From positions 42,042 through 106,041 of the forward strand of contig CAVXIT010000011.1 in the NCBI GenBank assembly GCA_963761985.1: a stretch of 64,000 bases of DNA, written 5' to 3'. The position numbers and the translations under genes are program-made. Under the pieces are notes generated by a model, which worked only from the letters and a program-made list of their open reading frames with translations, was not told the DNA's origin and did no database searches. This DNA is from JACCTH01 sp963761985. GTDB taxonomy: Bacteria; Actinomycetota; Acidimicrobiia; Spongiisociales; ZC4RG35. Below are positions 9,196 through 18,008 of the stretch, piece after piece (position 1 is the first letter of the stretch; every line of letters begins with the position of its first letter).

Positions 9196-10434
9196 ATGAT
9201 CGAGGTTCTGGGCGCCGCGGCGCGTTCGGCAGCACGCCGCCAAGGGCAAGCATCGACCGCGCAGAAGAACGCGGCCTTGATTCGCGCCGCCGAGCTGATT
9301 CTCGAGGCGGCCGGCGACCTCGAAGCCAGGAATCAACCCGATCTCGACGACGCCCAGCAGCAAGGGATAAGCGGTGCTCTCCTCGATCGGTTGCGACTTA
9401 CCCCGGCGCGGATCGAGGGGATGGCCAGCGGCTTGCGACAAGTGGCGGCGCTTCCCGACCCGATCGGGGAGGTGACGGCCGGCTTCGTTCGTCCCAACGG
9501 GCTGCGGATGACACGATTCCGTGCTCCTCTCGGAGTGGTGGCCGTCATCTATGAGGCGCGGCCCAACGTGACGGCCGACGCCGCCGGCCTCTGTCTCAAA
9601 GCCGGCAACGCGGTCATCCTCCGCGGGTCGAGCTACGCCCTCCGCTCCAACCTCGCAATCGGCCAGTTGCTGCAAAGCGCTCAGAAGGAAGTGGGGCTCG
9701 ACCCCAACGCAGTGCAGGTGATGGACGATTCGAGCCGGGAAGGCGCCCGGCAACTCATGCAGGCCCGCGAGTGGATCGATCTCCTCGTTCCCAGGGGCGG
9801 TCCCAAACTTCTCGCAGCCATCGAAGCCGAGGCGACTGTGCCCTATGTGATCGATGGCGCCGGCAACTGCCATGTTTACGTCGACGAGTCGGCCGATCTC
9901 GACATGGCGGCCGAGATCGTCGTCAACTCGAAGGTGTCCCGGCCCGGGGTCTGCAACTCGGCCGAAAAGCTTTTGGTCCACGCCGCGATCGCCGAGCAGT
10001 TCCTGCCCAGGGTTGGGCCGAAACTCGAACACCACGGAGTCGAGCTGCGGGCCGACGCCCGTGCCGCCGAAATCCTCGCTAGCGCCAAGCCGGCCACCGA
10101 CGGTGATTGGCCCCAGGAATACCTCGACCTGATCATGGCCGTGCGAGTGGTCGATTCCCTCGACGAAGCCATCGAACACGTGCGCACCTTCAGCAGCGGC
10201 CATACGGAAGCCATCGTTACTCGCGACCTCGCGCAAGCGGACCGGTTTGTCAAAGAGACCGATGCGGCTGTCGTGATGATCAACGCCGCCACCCGGTTCA
10301 CCGATGGCGAGGAGTTTGGCTACGGCGCTGAGATCGGGATCTCGACTCAGAAGCTCCACGTGCGGGGGCCAATGGGTCTCGAAGCGCTCACCAGCGAGCG
10401 CTGGGTGGTGCAGGGCAGCGGTCAAACTCGATGA
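9196..10434 (+). CDS. proA: Gamma-glutamyl phosphate reductase
   Basis: Second step of proline synthesis: NADPH-dependent reduction of gamma-glutamyl phosphate to glutamate semialdehyde. 412 residues, aldehyde dehydrogenase superfamily, normal family length. Visible motifs: APLGVVAVIYEARPNVT, AGNAVILRGSS, LLVPRGG, the catalytic Cys in SRPGVCNSAEKLLVH, and the C-terminal GFGAEIGISTQKLH-type segment (here GYGAEIGIST). Works with the ProB encoded just upstream; the two normally pass the unstable intermediate directly. ATGA overlap with the AAA ATPase gene downstream. Confidence 0.96.
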   Translation: MIEVLGAAARSAARRQGQASTAQKNAALIRAAELILEAAGDLEARNQPDLDDAQQQGISGALLDRLRLTPARIEGMASGLRQVAALPDPIGEVTAGFVRPNGLRMTRFRAPLGVVAVIYEARPNVTADAAGLCLKAGNAVILRGSSYALRSNLAIGQLLQSAQKEVGLDPNAVQVMDDSSREGARQLMQAREWIDLLVPRGGPKLLAAIEAEATVPYVIDGAGNCHVYVDESADLDMAAEIVVNSKVSRPGVCNSAEKLLVHAAIAEQFLPRVGPKLEHHGVELRADARAAEILASAKPATDGDWPQEYLDLIMAVRVVDSLDEAIEHVRTFSSGHTEAIVTRDLAQADRFVKETDAAVVMINAATRFTDGEEFGYGAEIGISTQKLHVRGPMGLEALTSERWVVQGSGQTR

Positions 10435-11330
10435 CCCTGCCCAACCCCGCAAGCTCGACGACCCTGCCCGACCCATCCCGGGTTCGCACCGCGCTGGCCG
10501 ACGTCGGCTATCTCGCTGACGACCGGATCGCCCAGGTGGTGTTCCTGGCCGACAAGCTCCAAAAGCCCATCCTTGTCGAAGGACCGGCGGGAGTCGGCAA
10601 GACCGAGCTGGCCAAGGCGCTGGCCTTGATCACCGATCGCCGCTTGATCCGCCTCCAGTGTTACGAAGGTCTCGACGAAGCCAAGGCGCTTTATGAGTGG
10701 AACTACAAGAAGCAGTTGCTTCGGATTCAGGCCGATGCGGACAAGGACTGGTCGGAGATCGAAGACAACATCTTTGCCGAGGACTTCTTGCTTGCCCGGC
10801 CGCTGCTCGAAGCCATCCGGGCCGACTCGCCGGTGGTGTTGTTGATTGACGAGGTCGACCGCGTCGAGATCGAAACCGAGGCGTTACTGCTCGAGATTCT
10901 GTCCGACTTCCAGGTCTCGATTCCCGAGCTCGGCACGGTCACTGCTACAACCACGCCGCTGGTGGTCCTGACCTCGAATAACACGCGCGAGTTGTCAGAG
11001 GCTTTGAAGCGACGGTGTCTGTTCCTCCACATCTCTTATCCGGAGCCCGAGCGGGAGAAGCAGATCCTGCTGCATCGGGTGCCGGGCATCACCGAGCACA
11101 TGGCCACCCAGATCGCCCGCCTGGTGCGGTCGATCCGCGGCCTCGACTTAAAGAAGGCGCCGTCGGTCTCAGAGACCATCGACTGGGCCCGCACACTTCT
11201 GGCTCTCTCGATCGAGCACATCGATGAGAAGGTGGTTGGCGACACCCTCCACGTGCTGCTCAAGTATCAGACAGACATCGAGAAGGCGTCGAAGGAACTC
11301 GGCGCCACCGTCAGCGCCGCTTCGCTGTGA
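10431..11330 (+). CDS. MoxR/CoxD-type AAA+ ATPase
   Basis: A 299-residue AAA+ ATPase with Walker A GPAGVGKTE (~residue 45), Walker B VVLLIDEVDR (~residue 140), sensor 1 TSNNTREL, and a Gly/Arg-containing RRCLFLHISYPE segment. MoxR proteins act with a VWA partner as chaperones that insert metal centres or mature enzyme complexes. CoxD of the CO dehydrogenase cluster is the close named relative. Here the next gene encodes the VWA/CoxE partner with a four-base overlap, and a molybdenum hydroxylase large subunit follows, so a role in maturing that enzyme is a reasonable inference. It also overlaps proA, so it may be expressed with the proline operon. Confidence 0.9.
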   Translation: MTLPNPASSTTLPDPSRVRTALADVGYLADDRIAQVVFLADKLQKPILVEGPAGVGKTELAKALALITDRRLIRLQCYEGLDEAKALYEWNYKKQLLRIQADADKDWSEIEDNIFAEDFLLARPLLEAIRADSPVVLLIDEVDRVEIETEALLLEILSDFQVSIPELGTVTATTTPLVVLTSNNTRELSEALKRRCLFLHISYPEPEREKQILLHRVPGITEHMATQIARLVRSIRGLDLKKAPSVSETIDWARTLLALSIEHIDEKVVGDTLHVLLKYQTDIEKASKELGATVSAASL

Positions 11331-12788
11331 TCGACCTGCTCACCGACTTCATCGGTGAGCTGCGCGCCGCCGGCATCCCGGTCTCCATGGTGGAAGCGAT
11401 CGACGCTATGGAGGCGGTGAAACACATCGACGTCGGTGAGCGATCTGCGCTCAAGGCGGCGCTGGGAGCAACCTTGGTCAAGAACGCTCGTCATTACCAG
11501 GCCTTCGATGTGGCCTTCGAGGTCTTCTTCGCTCACCACCGTCCCGTGCAAGGGGAGCAAACGGCGACCGGCCCGACCACGAACGGCCACCTCCAACGAA
11601 GCAGGAGGTGGGGGCGGCGAGGCGGATCTCGACGCCCTGGTCGAGTCCCTCTTTCAATCCCTCTTTCAGGGCGATATGGCTGCATTGGAGGCAGCGGCCC
11701 GGCGCGCGGTGACCGAATTTGCCGGGATCGAACCCGGCCGTCCGGTCGGCGGCACCTACTACCTGTACCGGACGCTGCGCCGGCTCGACCTCGATGCGCT
11801 GCGCGAACGGCTGCTCGAGGCAGTGCTGGCCGACGTTGATCCGGCTGATTCCCTCGACCGGCGGCTCGCTCGAGAAGACGTCGAGTCGATGATCGCCCGC
11901 TTGCGCAAGGAGATCCAGGACGAGATCCGGCGCCGTTTGGTCGCTGATCGCGGCCGCCTCTCGGTGGCGCGTACGCTGCGCCAGCCGTTGGTGGAGGACC
12001 TCAACCTCATGCACGCCACCCGGGCCGACCTCGAAGACATCGAAGACGTGATCGAACCGCTTACGCGCAAGCTCGCTGCCCGGATGGCGCGCCGCCGGCG
12101 ACTGTTGCGCAGCGGCCGGCTCGACTTTCGCCGCACCGTGCGCAAGTCACTCGGCTCGGGGGGCGTTCCACTCGATCCGATCTTTCGCAAGGCGCGTCCG
12201 CATCGCCCCGAGGTGTTTCTCCTCTGTGACATCTCCGGCTCGATGGCGACTTTCGCCCGCTTCACACTGCAGTTCACCTATGCGATGTCTTCGCATTTCT
12301 CCCGCCTGCGTTCGTTTGTCTTCATCGACACGGTCGACGAAGTAACGCGCTACTTCGGACCCGGGGTCGATTTCGCCGATGCCATCGCCCGAATCGCGAC
12401 GGAGGCCGAAGCTGTGTGGCTCGACGGTCACTCCGACTACGGCAATTCGTTTGACCGCTTTCAGGAACGCTACGGCGGTGAAATCACGCCCCGCACGACT
12501 GTGATCGTCACCGGAGACGCGCGCAACAACTACCGGCCGGGTAGGCCGGAAGTCCTATCTGAGATCAGGTCGCAAGCGAGAGCGATGTACTGGCTCAACC
12601 CCGAGCCGAGGTCCTACTGGGACAGCGGCGACTCGATCATGGGCAAGTACGAGGGCGCCTGCGACGGCGTTTTTGAAGTGAGAACCCTGCGCCAGCTCGA
12701 GCATTTCGTCGAGCAACTCTCCCTCCCGGGCCACCTCACCGGAGCCCGCCAAGGGAGCGCTCAACCCCCGGCCAGGATCGGCCGATAG
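11327..12788 (+). CDS. CoxE-type VWA domain protein, interrupted by one frameshift
   Basis: Partner of the MoxR ATPase. The N-terminal ~75 residues read in frame 2 (FIGELRAAGIPVSMVEAIDA), then the continuation is in frame 3 from about 11595 (NEAGGGGGEADLDALVES) to the stop at 12786-12788. With one base removed the protein has ~486 residues. The C-terminal half is a von Willebrand factor A domain with the MIDAS motif DxSxS (LCDISGSMATF) and the later VIVTGDARNN. The middle is a charged, Arg-rich helical region. CoxE proteins of this design help load the Cu/Mo or Mo centre. The frameshift falls in a low-complexity Gly/Thr-rich stretch around 11555-11600, where an indel could be either an error or tolerated. 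Confidence 0.85.
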
Positions 12789-12821
12789 TGTCCGTACAGA
12801 GATTTAAAGGCAAAGGGAACA

Positions 12822-13187
12822 GTGGGTCACCGAATTCTCGTAGTTGAAGATTCAGCGGTCATCAGACGCCTCATCGAGGTGTGTCTTCGCGCCGGTGATG
12901 TCGAGATCATCACCCGGGAAGACGGGCCCGGCGGACTCGAGGCCGTCAATTCGGAATCGCCTGATTTAGTCGTCCTCGACATCGGCCTGCCCGGCATGGA
13001 CGGCTGGCAGGTGCTCGACGTGATCCGATCCCAGCCCGCTACGCGCCAGCTTCCGGTCGTAGTCCTCACCGCCCACGCCGAGGAAGAGTCTCGACGCCGG
13101 GCCGATGAGGGCGGCGCCGATGCCTTCATCACCAAACCGTTCCAACCCAACGACTTCCGGGAAACGGTCCTCGACCTCATCCGTTAG
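12822..13187 (+). CDS. Single-domain response regulator
   Basis: A 121-residue stand-alone receiver domain without output domain. All signalling residues are present: acidic pair E9/D10, phospho-acceptor D53 in VVLDIGLPG, T83 in VVLTAHA, and K105 in FITKPF. It would be phosphorylated by an unlinked histidine kinase; no kinase lies nearby. The GTG at 12822 is preceded by an AAAGGGAAC stretch that can serve as a ribosome site. It sits between the CoxE-like gene (33-base gap) and the molybdenum hydroxylase gene, in the same orientation, which makes it a possible signalling input to that cluster; this is inference from position only. Confidence 0.9.
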   Translation: MGHRILVVEDSAVIRRLIEVCLRAGDVEIITREDGPGGLEAVNSESPDLVVLDIGLPGMDGWQVLDVIRSQPATRQLPVVVLTAHAEEESRRRADEGGADAFITKPFQPNDFRETVLDLIR

Positions 13188-13266
13188 GTCCTTTTGCGAA
13201 CCCAGGGTTCGCAGGCGTGTACAGCGCCCTTACCAGCCCAGAGAACGGTCCGTTTACCCTCCGACT

Positions 13267-15543
13267 GTGACTGATCTCGTCCCCTCGATGCTCGGCGCCC
13301 CGGTGCAACGTGCCGAAGACCCCTCGCTCATCACCGGCCGTGCGATCTTCACTGACGACCTCACCCCGGCGGGCACGCTTCATCTCGCCGTCCTCCGGTC
13401 TCCATTTCCGCACGCGTTGATTACCTCGATCAGCACGGAGGCGGCGGCCGCCGCCCCTGGAGTGTGGGCGGTCTACACCGGGAAAGATGTGGCCGGCCTC
13501 GAGGTCCCGCCCAGTCCCAATCCCAAACGCAACGTGCCGCGCCGCTACGCCCTCGCCCAGGATCGGGTTTTGATGCCCGGAGATGTGGTCGCCGCCGTCG
13601 TGGCCGAGTCTCCACAGGCCGCCGTCGATGCGCTCGAACTGATCGAAGTCGACTACGACCCGCTCGACATTGTTGGCGATGTCGAAGCCGCCATCGATGC
13701 CCCGCCAATCCATCCCGACCAGCAGTCAAACGTCGCCTACGAGCGCGCCAAGGGCGATTGGGAGGCGGTGGCCGCCATCACCGGGGTGGTGGTCGAGGGA
13801 ATGATCGACCACCCGCGGGTCGCCCCGGCCCCGATGGAGGGGCGCGTAGCGCTCTCGGTCTGGAATGACGGTCGCCTCACCGTCTACATGAACAGCCAGG
13901 CACCCCACCTCATCCAGGAGGAGCTCGCACGCTGTCTCGAACTACCGGTCAACGCGGTGCGGGTCGTCACCGGCTTTGTCGGCGGTGCTTTCGGGGCCAA
14001 GTTCGACCTGGCCGAGGAGGAGATGCTGACGGTTTTTGCCTCCCGCCAACTCGGACGACCTGTGAAGTGGGTCGAAGGACGGCGAGAACACCTCCTCACG
14101 GTCGGGCACGGACGCTCGATGAGGGCGCGCTACCGACTCGTGGCCGAACCCTCCGGTCGTATCAAGGGATTCTCGGTCGATTGGCTGGTCGACCTTGGCT
14201 GTCGATCTCGATATGTCGACTTCATGACGATCACGCCGCGAATTGGCACCGGCACTTACGACATCACCAACTATGCGTGGCGCATGCGCGGGATCTGGAC
14301 GAATCGCAGCCCGCGCGGCATCTATCGCGGGGCGGGCAGACCGGAGGCGACCCTGACCCTCGAGCGGGCAATGGATCATCTCGCCTCGGCGCTCGAGATG
14401 GACCCGGCCGAGGTTCGCCGGGTGAATTTCATCCAGCCGGGACAGTTCCCGTATAAGAGCGCCGGCGGCTATGTCTATGACACCGGCAACTACGAAGCCA
14501 ACCTGGATGCTCTGCTCACGGCGAGTGACTATGAATCGCTGCGGGCAGAGCAAGCCAGAGCCCGGAGTGAGGGTCGTCTGGTTGGAATCGGGATCGCTTC
14601 CTACGTCGAGGTCTGCGGGTTCGAGGACTGGGGAGCGGCACGGGTCATCGTCGCTAACGACGGTTCAGTGACGGTGCAGGTCGAAACTCTCGATCAAGGC
14701 CAGGGACACCGCACCACGTTCGCCCAAATCGTGGCATCACGGCTCGGTTTGCCTATGGCGATGGTCCGGGTCGAACAAGGCGACACGTCATCGGCGCCAT
14801 ACGGCCATGGAACCTCGGGCTCCCGTTCGGTCGCCCAGGGTGGTTCGTCAGCGCAGGCCGCCGCGTCCAAAGTCGCGGCCAAGGCGCAACGGATTGCCGG
14901 TCACCTGCTCGAAGCCGCCGCGTCCGACGTCGAACTCGCCGTGGGTCGAGCCACGGTGCGGGGAACTGATGTGTCGGTCACCTGGCAGGAGATTGCGGCT
15001 GCGGCCTACGAGGGCAAGGTGCCTGAGGGCGACGAGCCCGGTCTCGAAGAGGAGGTGCGTTTGCGGTCGGCGGGCATGAACTTCCCGTTCGGAACCCACC
15101 TCGCTTTGGTCGAAGTCGATCGTGAGACGGGATCCGTCGTGTTGCAACGATTGGTTGCCGCGGACGACGCCGGCGTGATCATCAACCCGATGCTCGCTGA
15201 TGGTCAGCGGCATGGCGGCCTGGCGCAGGGTGCCGGCCAAGCACTGTGGGAGGCAGTTCGTTATGACGAGAGCGGCAACCTCATCACCGCGACATTCGTC
15301 GACTACCTGCTGCCCTCCCCGACCGGGCTGCCGATGTTCGAACTGGTCGAGACCGAAACTCCGACCCCCACTAATCCGCTCGGCGCCAAGGGCATCGGCG
15401 AGGCAGGGGCAGTTGGGTCAACCCCCGCGGTGGTGAACGCTATTTGTGATGCTCTGGGGCGTCAAGATCTACAGATTCCGCTGACTCCTCACCGAATTTG
15501 GAGTTGTCTTCGTCAGACGGATAATCAGCATGGTCGCCGTTGA
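13267..15543 (+). CDS. Molybdenum hydroxylase large subunit, xanthine dehydrogenase/CoxL form II family
   Basis: A ~758-residue molybdopterin-binding subunit with the N-terminal a/b hammerhead domain (GAPVQRAEDPSLITGRA, YTGKDVAG) and the Mo-cofactor domains (GFVGGAFGAKF, GQGHRTTFAQIVA, GTSGSRSVAQGG) and the catalytic Glu in AKGIGEAGAVG. The active-site loop is IYRGAGR (residues 352-358), the form II type, not the AYxCSFR of true form I CO dehydrogenase, so CO oxidation should not be assumed; the substrate is unknown. Neither the [2Fe-2S] small subunit nor the FAD medium subunit is encoded beside it, which is unusual. MoxR and VWA maturation genes lie upstream. GTG at 13267 chosen for the family N-terminus. 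Its 3' end overlaps the opposite gene by 104 bases. Confidence 0.9.
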   Translation: MTDLVPSMLGAPVQRAEDPSLITGRAIFTDDLTPAGTLHLAVLRSPFPHALITSISTEAAAAAPGVWAVYTGKDVAGLEVPPSPNPKRNVPRRYALAQDRVLMPGDVVAAVVAESPQAAVDALELIEVDYDPLDIVGDVEAAIDAPPIHPDQQSNVAYERAKGDWEAVAAITGVVVEGMIDHPRVAPAPMEGRVALSVWNDGRLTVYMNSQAPHLIQEELARCLELPVNAVRVVTGFVGGAFGAKFDLAEEEMLTVFASRQLGRPVKWVEGRREHLLTVGHGRSMRARYRLVAEPSGRIKGFSVDWLVDLGCRSRYVDFMTITPRIGTGTYDITNYAWRMRGIWTNRSPRGIYRGAGRPEATLTLERAMDHLASALEMDPAEVRRVNFIQPGQFPYKSAGGYVYDTGNYEANLDALLTASDYESLRAEQARARSEGRLVGIGIASYVEVCGFEDWGAARVIVANDGSVTVQVETLDQGQGHRTTFAQIVASRLGLPMAMVRVEQGDTSSAPYGHGTSGSRSVAQGGSSAQAAASKVAAKAQRIAGHLLEAAASDVELAVGRATVRGTDVSVTWQEIAAAAYEGKVPEGDEPGLEEEVRLRSAGMNFPFGTHLALVEVDRETGSVVLQRLVAADDAGVIINPMLADGQRHGGLAQGAGQALWEAVRYDESGNLITATFVDYLLPSPTGLPMFELVETETPTPTNPLGAKGIGEAGAVGSTPAVVNAICDALGRQDLQIPLTPHRIWSCLRQTDNQHGRR

Positions 15544-15865
15544 TCGAGGTGAACCGGTTCTTCATCGCTTCGCGACGCCGAGCTCCCGACTCACCGCCGA
15601 AGAAACGGGCGAGCAAGAATCCGAGAAAGATGCCAGTGGCCGCGCCCGCCATCATCCGCTGTCGGGCGCGACGCTCGGTCACCAAATTGAGTCGAGCCAG
15701 TGCAGTGTCGGAGAGGTCATTGACCCGGGCCACGATCCTGTCGCCAACTTTCTCCCCGAGTTTTTGTGATTCGCTGCCGAGCTTGTCGATCAGATCGTCA
15801 GCCGTATCGCGTACCTGGGCGCCGATTCTTTCGGTGGTCCGTTCGAGTGTGTCTCTAAATCTCAT
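15440..15865 (-). CDS. Putative YtxH-like small membrane protein
   Basis: A 141-residue protein with a long amphipathic, charged N-terminal helix (repeated polar/hydrophobic pattern up to residue ~70), one membrane helix near residues 72-92 (MMAGAATGIFLGFLLARFF), and an acidic, disordered tail. This layout resembles YtxH/gas-vesicle-P-like proteins, but I recognise no defined family. It is followed on the same strand by nothing related; the holin-like membrane protein gene starts 42 bases upstream of its start on the same strand's far side. The last 104 bases are antisense to the end of the molybdenum hydroxylase gene, so the acidic tail is the least certain part. Confidence 0.65.
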   Translation of the reverse strand: MRFRDTLERTTERIGAQVRDTADDLIDKLGSESQKLGEKVGDRIVARVNDLSDTALARLNLVTERRARQRMMAGAATGIFLGFLLARFFGGESGARRREAMKNRFTSINGDHADYPSDEDNSKFGEESAESVDLDAPEHHK

Positions 15866-15907
15866 ACAGCGTTAATACCCATTCGGGTCGGTCTGAAACG
15901 GTCCCCT

Positions 15908-16255
15908 TCAGGCTCGATCGGGAATCAGGGCGTTGAGGATGGCGGTGACGATCGAGATGACGAGGCTGCCAAGAAACGCTGCCAGGACGCCGTCAACGGT
16001 CAGGTTGGCCATGAGCCCGGCCGTGATCGCTAGGAGGATCATGTTGATCACGATGGCAAACAGGCCAAGTGTGATGATCAAAAACGGCAATGAGAAGAGC
16101 TTCAGCAGGGGCCGGATGAATGCATTCACCAATCCAAAGACCAGTGCGATGAGCAGGATTTGCCAGATGTCGCCGGTTAGGTCGATACCCGGGACGAAAC
16201 GGGCGGCGACCCACAACGCGGCTGCTCCGACGAGAACTTTGATGATGAAGCCCAT
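15908..16255 (-). CDS. Phage holin family 4-type (DUF360-like) membrane protein
   Basis: A 115-residue protein with four membrane helices and the family features ARFVPGIDL, LVNAFIRPLLKLFSLPF and the repeated small/hydrophobic ends. Proteins of this group are widespread in bacteria, are called mycobacterial 4-TMS holin superfamily, and have no firmly established role; the family name does not mean that it is a phage gene. Upstream of the YtxH-like gene on the same strand, possibly co-transcribed (gap 42 bases), and divergent from the gene at 16288 with a 32-base gap. Confidence 0.85.
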   Translation of the reverse strand: MGFIIKVLVGAAALWVAARFVPGIDLTGDIWQILLIALVFGLVNAFIRPLLKLFSLPFLIITLGLFAIVINMILLAITAGLMANLTVDGVLAAFLGSLVISIVTAILNALIPDRA

Positions 16256-16287
16256 ATGGCAATTGTAGGGAGACCAAGATTGCGTCT

Positions 16288-16954
16288 ATGGACATCAACG
16301 ACTCCGAAGTTACGCTGAGCCAAAGGCTGCAGATTCTCACCGCCGAGCACTCAAGCCTGGTGGCGACGCGGGCACTGGCTTGGTCCGAGGCTTTCAGCCG
16401 GACGACCATGTTCCTCGCAGTGCTTTCGGGCTCCGTGGTGGCGATCGCTCTGGTTGCACAGGCCTCTGCCTTTGGCGATGCTTTTGCGCTGTTCGCCTTG
16501 GTCCTTCTACCGATGGTCCTGTTCCTCGGAGTCGCTACCTTCTTTCGATTGAGTGCGGTCAACTATCACGATGGTCTGTGCGTCGCGGGCATGAACAGAA
16601 TTCGCCACGCCTATTTGGAGGCGGCTCCCGACCTGGAGCCTCATCTGGTCATGGGCGCTCACGATGACCGGGAAGGCCTGCTCACCACCATGGCCATGCC
16701 GCCAGGAATGTCCGGCCTTTCAGCAGTTTGTGTCCGCAACTCCCAACATCATTACGGTGATCAACTCGATCGTCGCCGGTGTCATCGCTGGCGTCGCTAT
16801 GGCGCGTTTCAACTCCGACACGTTGGTTGTTGGAACAGCCGGGTTGATCGGGTTTGCGATCACCCTCTTCCTGCATCTTCGCTCCGCGTTCAAGGCCATC
16901 ACGAAACAGATCGGAAGCCTCGAGACGACGATTTCCGGGCGAACCGCTCCCTAA
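16288..16954 (+). CDS. Four-helix membrane protein of unknown function, interrupted by one frameshift
   Basis: Not recognised as a named family. The first part (frame 1) has a polar N-terminus with LSQRLQILTAEHSSLVATR and two membrane helices (MFLAVLSGSVVAIALVA; FALVLLPMVLFLGVATFF), then a loop with an Asn-Tyr-His segment. The second part (frame 2 from about 16705) has two more helices (NIITVINSIVAGVIAGVAM; VVGTAGLIGFAITLFL) and a short basic end. The frame changes by +1 near 16700; repaired length is ~221 residues. The stop codon lies in the first copy of the 16-nt tandem repeat at 16950. Without the repair the frame-1 product loses both C-terminal helices. Confidence 0.7.
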
Positions 16955-16997
16955 GCCTTGACCGGCCTAAGCCTTGACCGGCCTAAACCTTGACTGG
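16950..16997. repeat. Three tandem copies of a 16-nt unit at the convergent gene ends
   Basis: The unit CCTAAGCCTTGACCGG occurs at 16950-16965 and 16966-16981, and a two-mismatch copy (CCTAAACCTTGACTGG) at 16982-16997. The third copy is the 3' end of the minus-strand gap gene including its stop codon (CTA at 16983-16985); the first contains the TAA of the plus-strand gene. The extra copies look like duplications of the gap 3' end. Confidence 0.9.
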
Positions 16998-18008
16998 ATC
17001 GGGCAGCTTTCCGAGCCGCTCGATGAGATCGACCACCCGGTTGCTGTAGCCCCATTCGTTGTCATACCAGGACAGCACCTTCACCAGGTTGCCCCCCAAC
17101 ACCTGCGTACCGGCGGAGTCGAAGATCGAGCTGTGCGGGTTGCCGATGATGTCGGTGGAGACGATGGGGTCGTCGGTGTATTGAAGGACTCCGGCCAGCT
17201 CGCCGTCGGCGGCCGCTTTGACCGCCGCGTTGACCTCCTCCACCGTTACCTCGCGATCGAGCTCGACTACAAGGTCGACCGTCGAACCGTCGGGAACCGG
17301 CACCCGCATGGCCATCCCGTGGAGCAATCCGTCGAGCTTGGGATAGACCTTGCCGACCGCCTTGGCCGCGCCGGTAGTGGTCGGGATGATGTTCTCGGTG
17401 GCGGCGCGGGAGCGGCGCAGATCCTTGTGGGGGACGTCGGCCAGCCGCTGATCGTTGGTATAGGCGTGGACCGTGGTCATCAACCCGCGCTTGATCCCGA
17501 ACGCCTCGTCGAGCACTTTCGCCAGCGGAGCCAAACAGTTAGTGGTGCACGAGGCATTGGAGACGATCACGTCGTCGGCCGACAGCTTGTCATCGTTGAC
17601 GCCCAGGACGACGGTCTCGTCGATCTCGTCGTCGGCCGGCACGGTCAGAATCACTCGTTTGGCCCCGGCATCGATGTGCTTTTGCAGGCTCTCCCGGGTC
17701 CGGAAGATGCCGGTCGCCTCGACGACGACATCGATGTCGAGTTCCTTCCAGGGGAGCGTGGCGGGATCCTTGACATAAAGCATTCGCACTTCGTGCTTGC
17801 CGACAGTCATGACCCCGTCCTTTACCGAAACCTCCTGCTCAAAAGGACCCATGACCGAGTCGTAGGAAAGGAGATAGGCAAGAACGTCATCGTCGGCCAG
17901 GTCGTTGATCGCCACGACCTCGATGGGGCTGTCGGGACGTTCGGCGATGATCCGGAATACCGCTCGGCCGATCCGCCCGAATCCGTTGATCGCCACACGC
18001 ACGCTCAT
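16983..18008 (-). CDS. gap: Glyceraldehyde-3-phosphate dehydrogenase, type I
   Basis: Glycolytic/gluconeogenic enzyme converting glyceraldehyde 3-phosphate, NAD+ and phosphate to 1,3-bisphosphoglycerate. 341 residues with N-terminal NAD-binding INGFGRIGR, catalytic C154 in SNASCTTNCLAP, base H181 in TTVHAYTNDQ, phosphate-site segments RRSRAATENIIPTTTGAAKA, and the terminal WYDNEWGYSNRVVDL. An Asn-Asp-Leu (INDLAD) at the cofactor ribose position fits NAD preference. Its ATG overlaps the stop of the upstream gap paralogue (ATGA, 18005-18008), so it is translated with it. Not linked here to pgk or tpiA, which usually follow gap in actinobacteria. Confidence 0.97.
   Translation of the reverse strand: MSVRVAINGFGRIGRAVFRIIAERPDSPIEVVAINDLADDDVLAYLLSYDSVMGPFEQEVSVKDGVMTVGKHEVRMLYVKDPATLPWKELDIDVVVEATGIFRTRESLQKHIDAGAKRVILTVPADDEIDETVVLGVNDDKLSADDVIVSNASCTTNCLAPLAKVLDEAFGIKRGLMTTVHAYTNDQRLADVPHKDLRRSRAATENIIPTTTGAAKAVGKVYPKLDGLLHGMAMRVPVPDGSTVDLVVELDREVTVEEVNAAVKAAADGELAGVLQYTDDPIVSTDIIGNPHSSIFDSAGTQVLGGNLVKVLSWYDNEWGYSNRVVDLIERLGKLPDPVKV

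Noticed and set aside
13267..15543. Calling the large subunit a CO dehydrogenase (coxL) because of the CoxD/E-like neighbours
   Set aside because: The active-site loop is IYRGAGR, form II, not AYxCSFR, and coxM and coxS are absent.
15908..16255. A prophage holin
   Set aside because: The family is chromosomal and widespread; no phage genes surround it.
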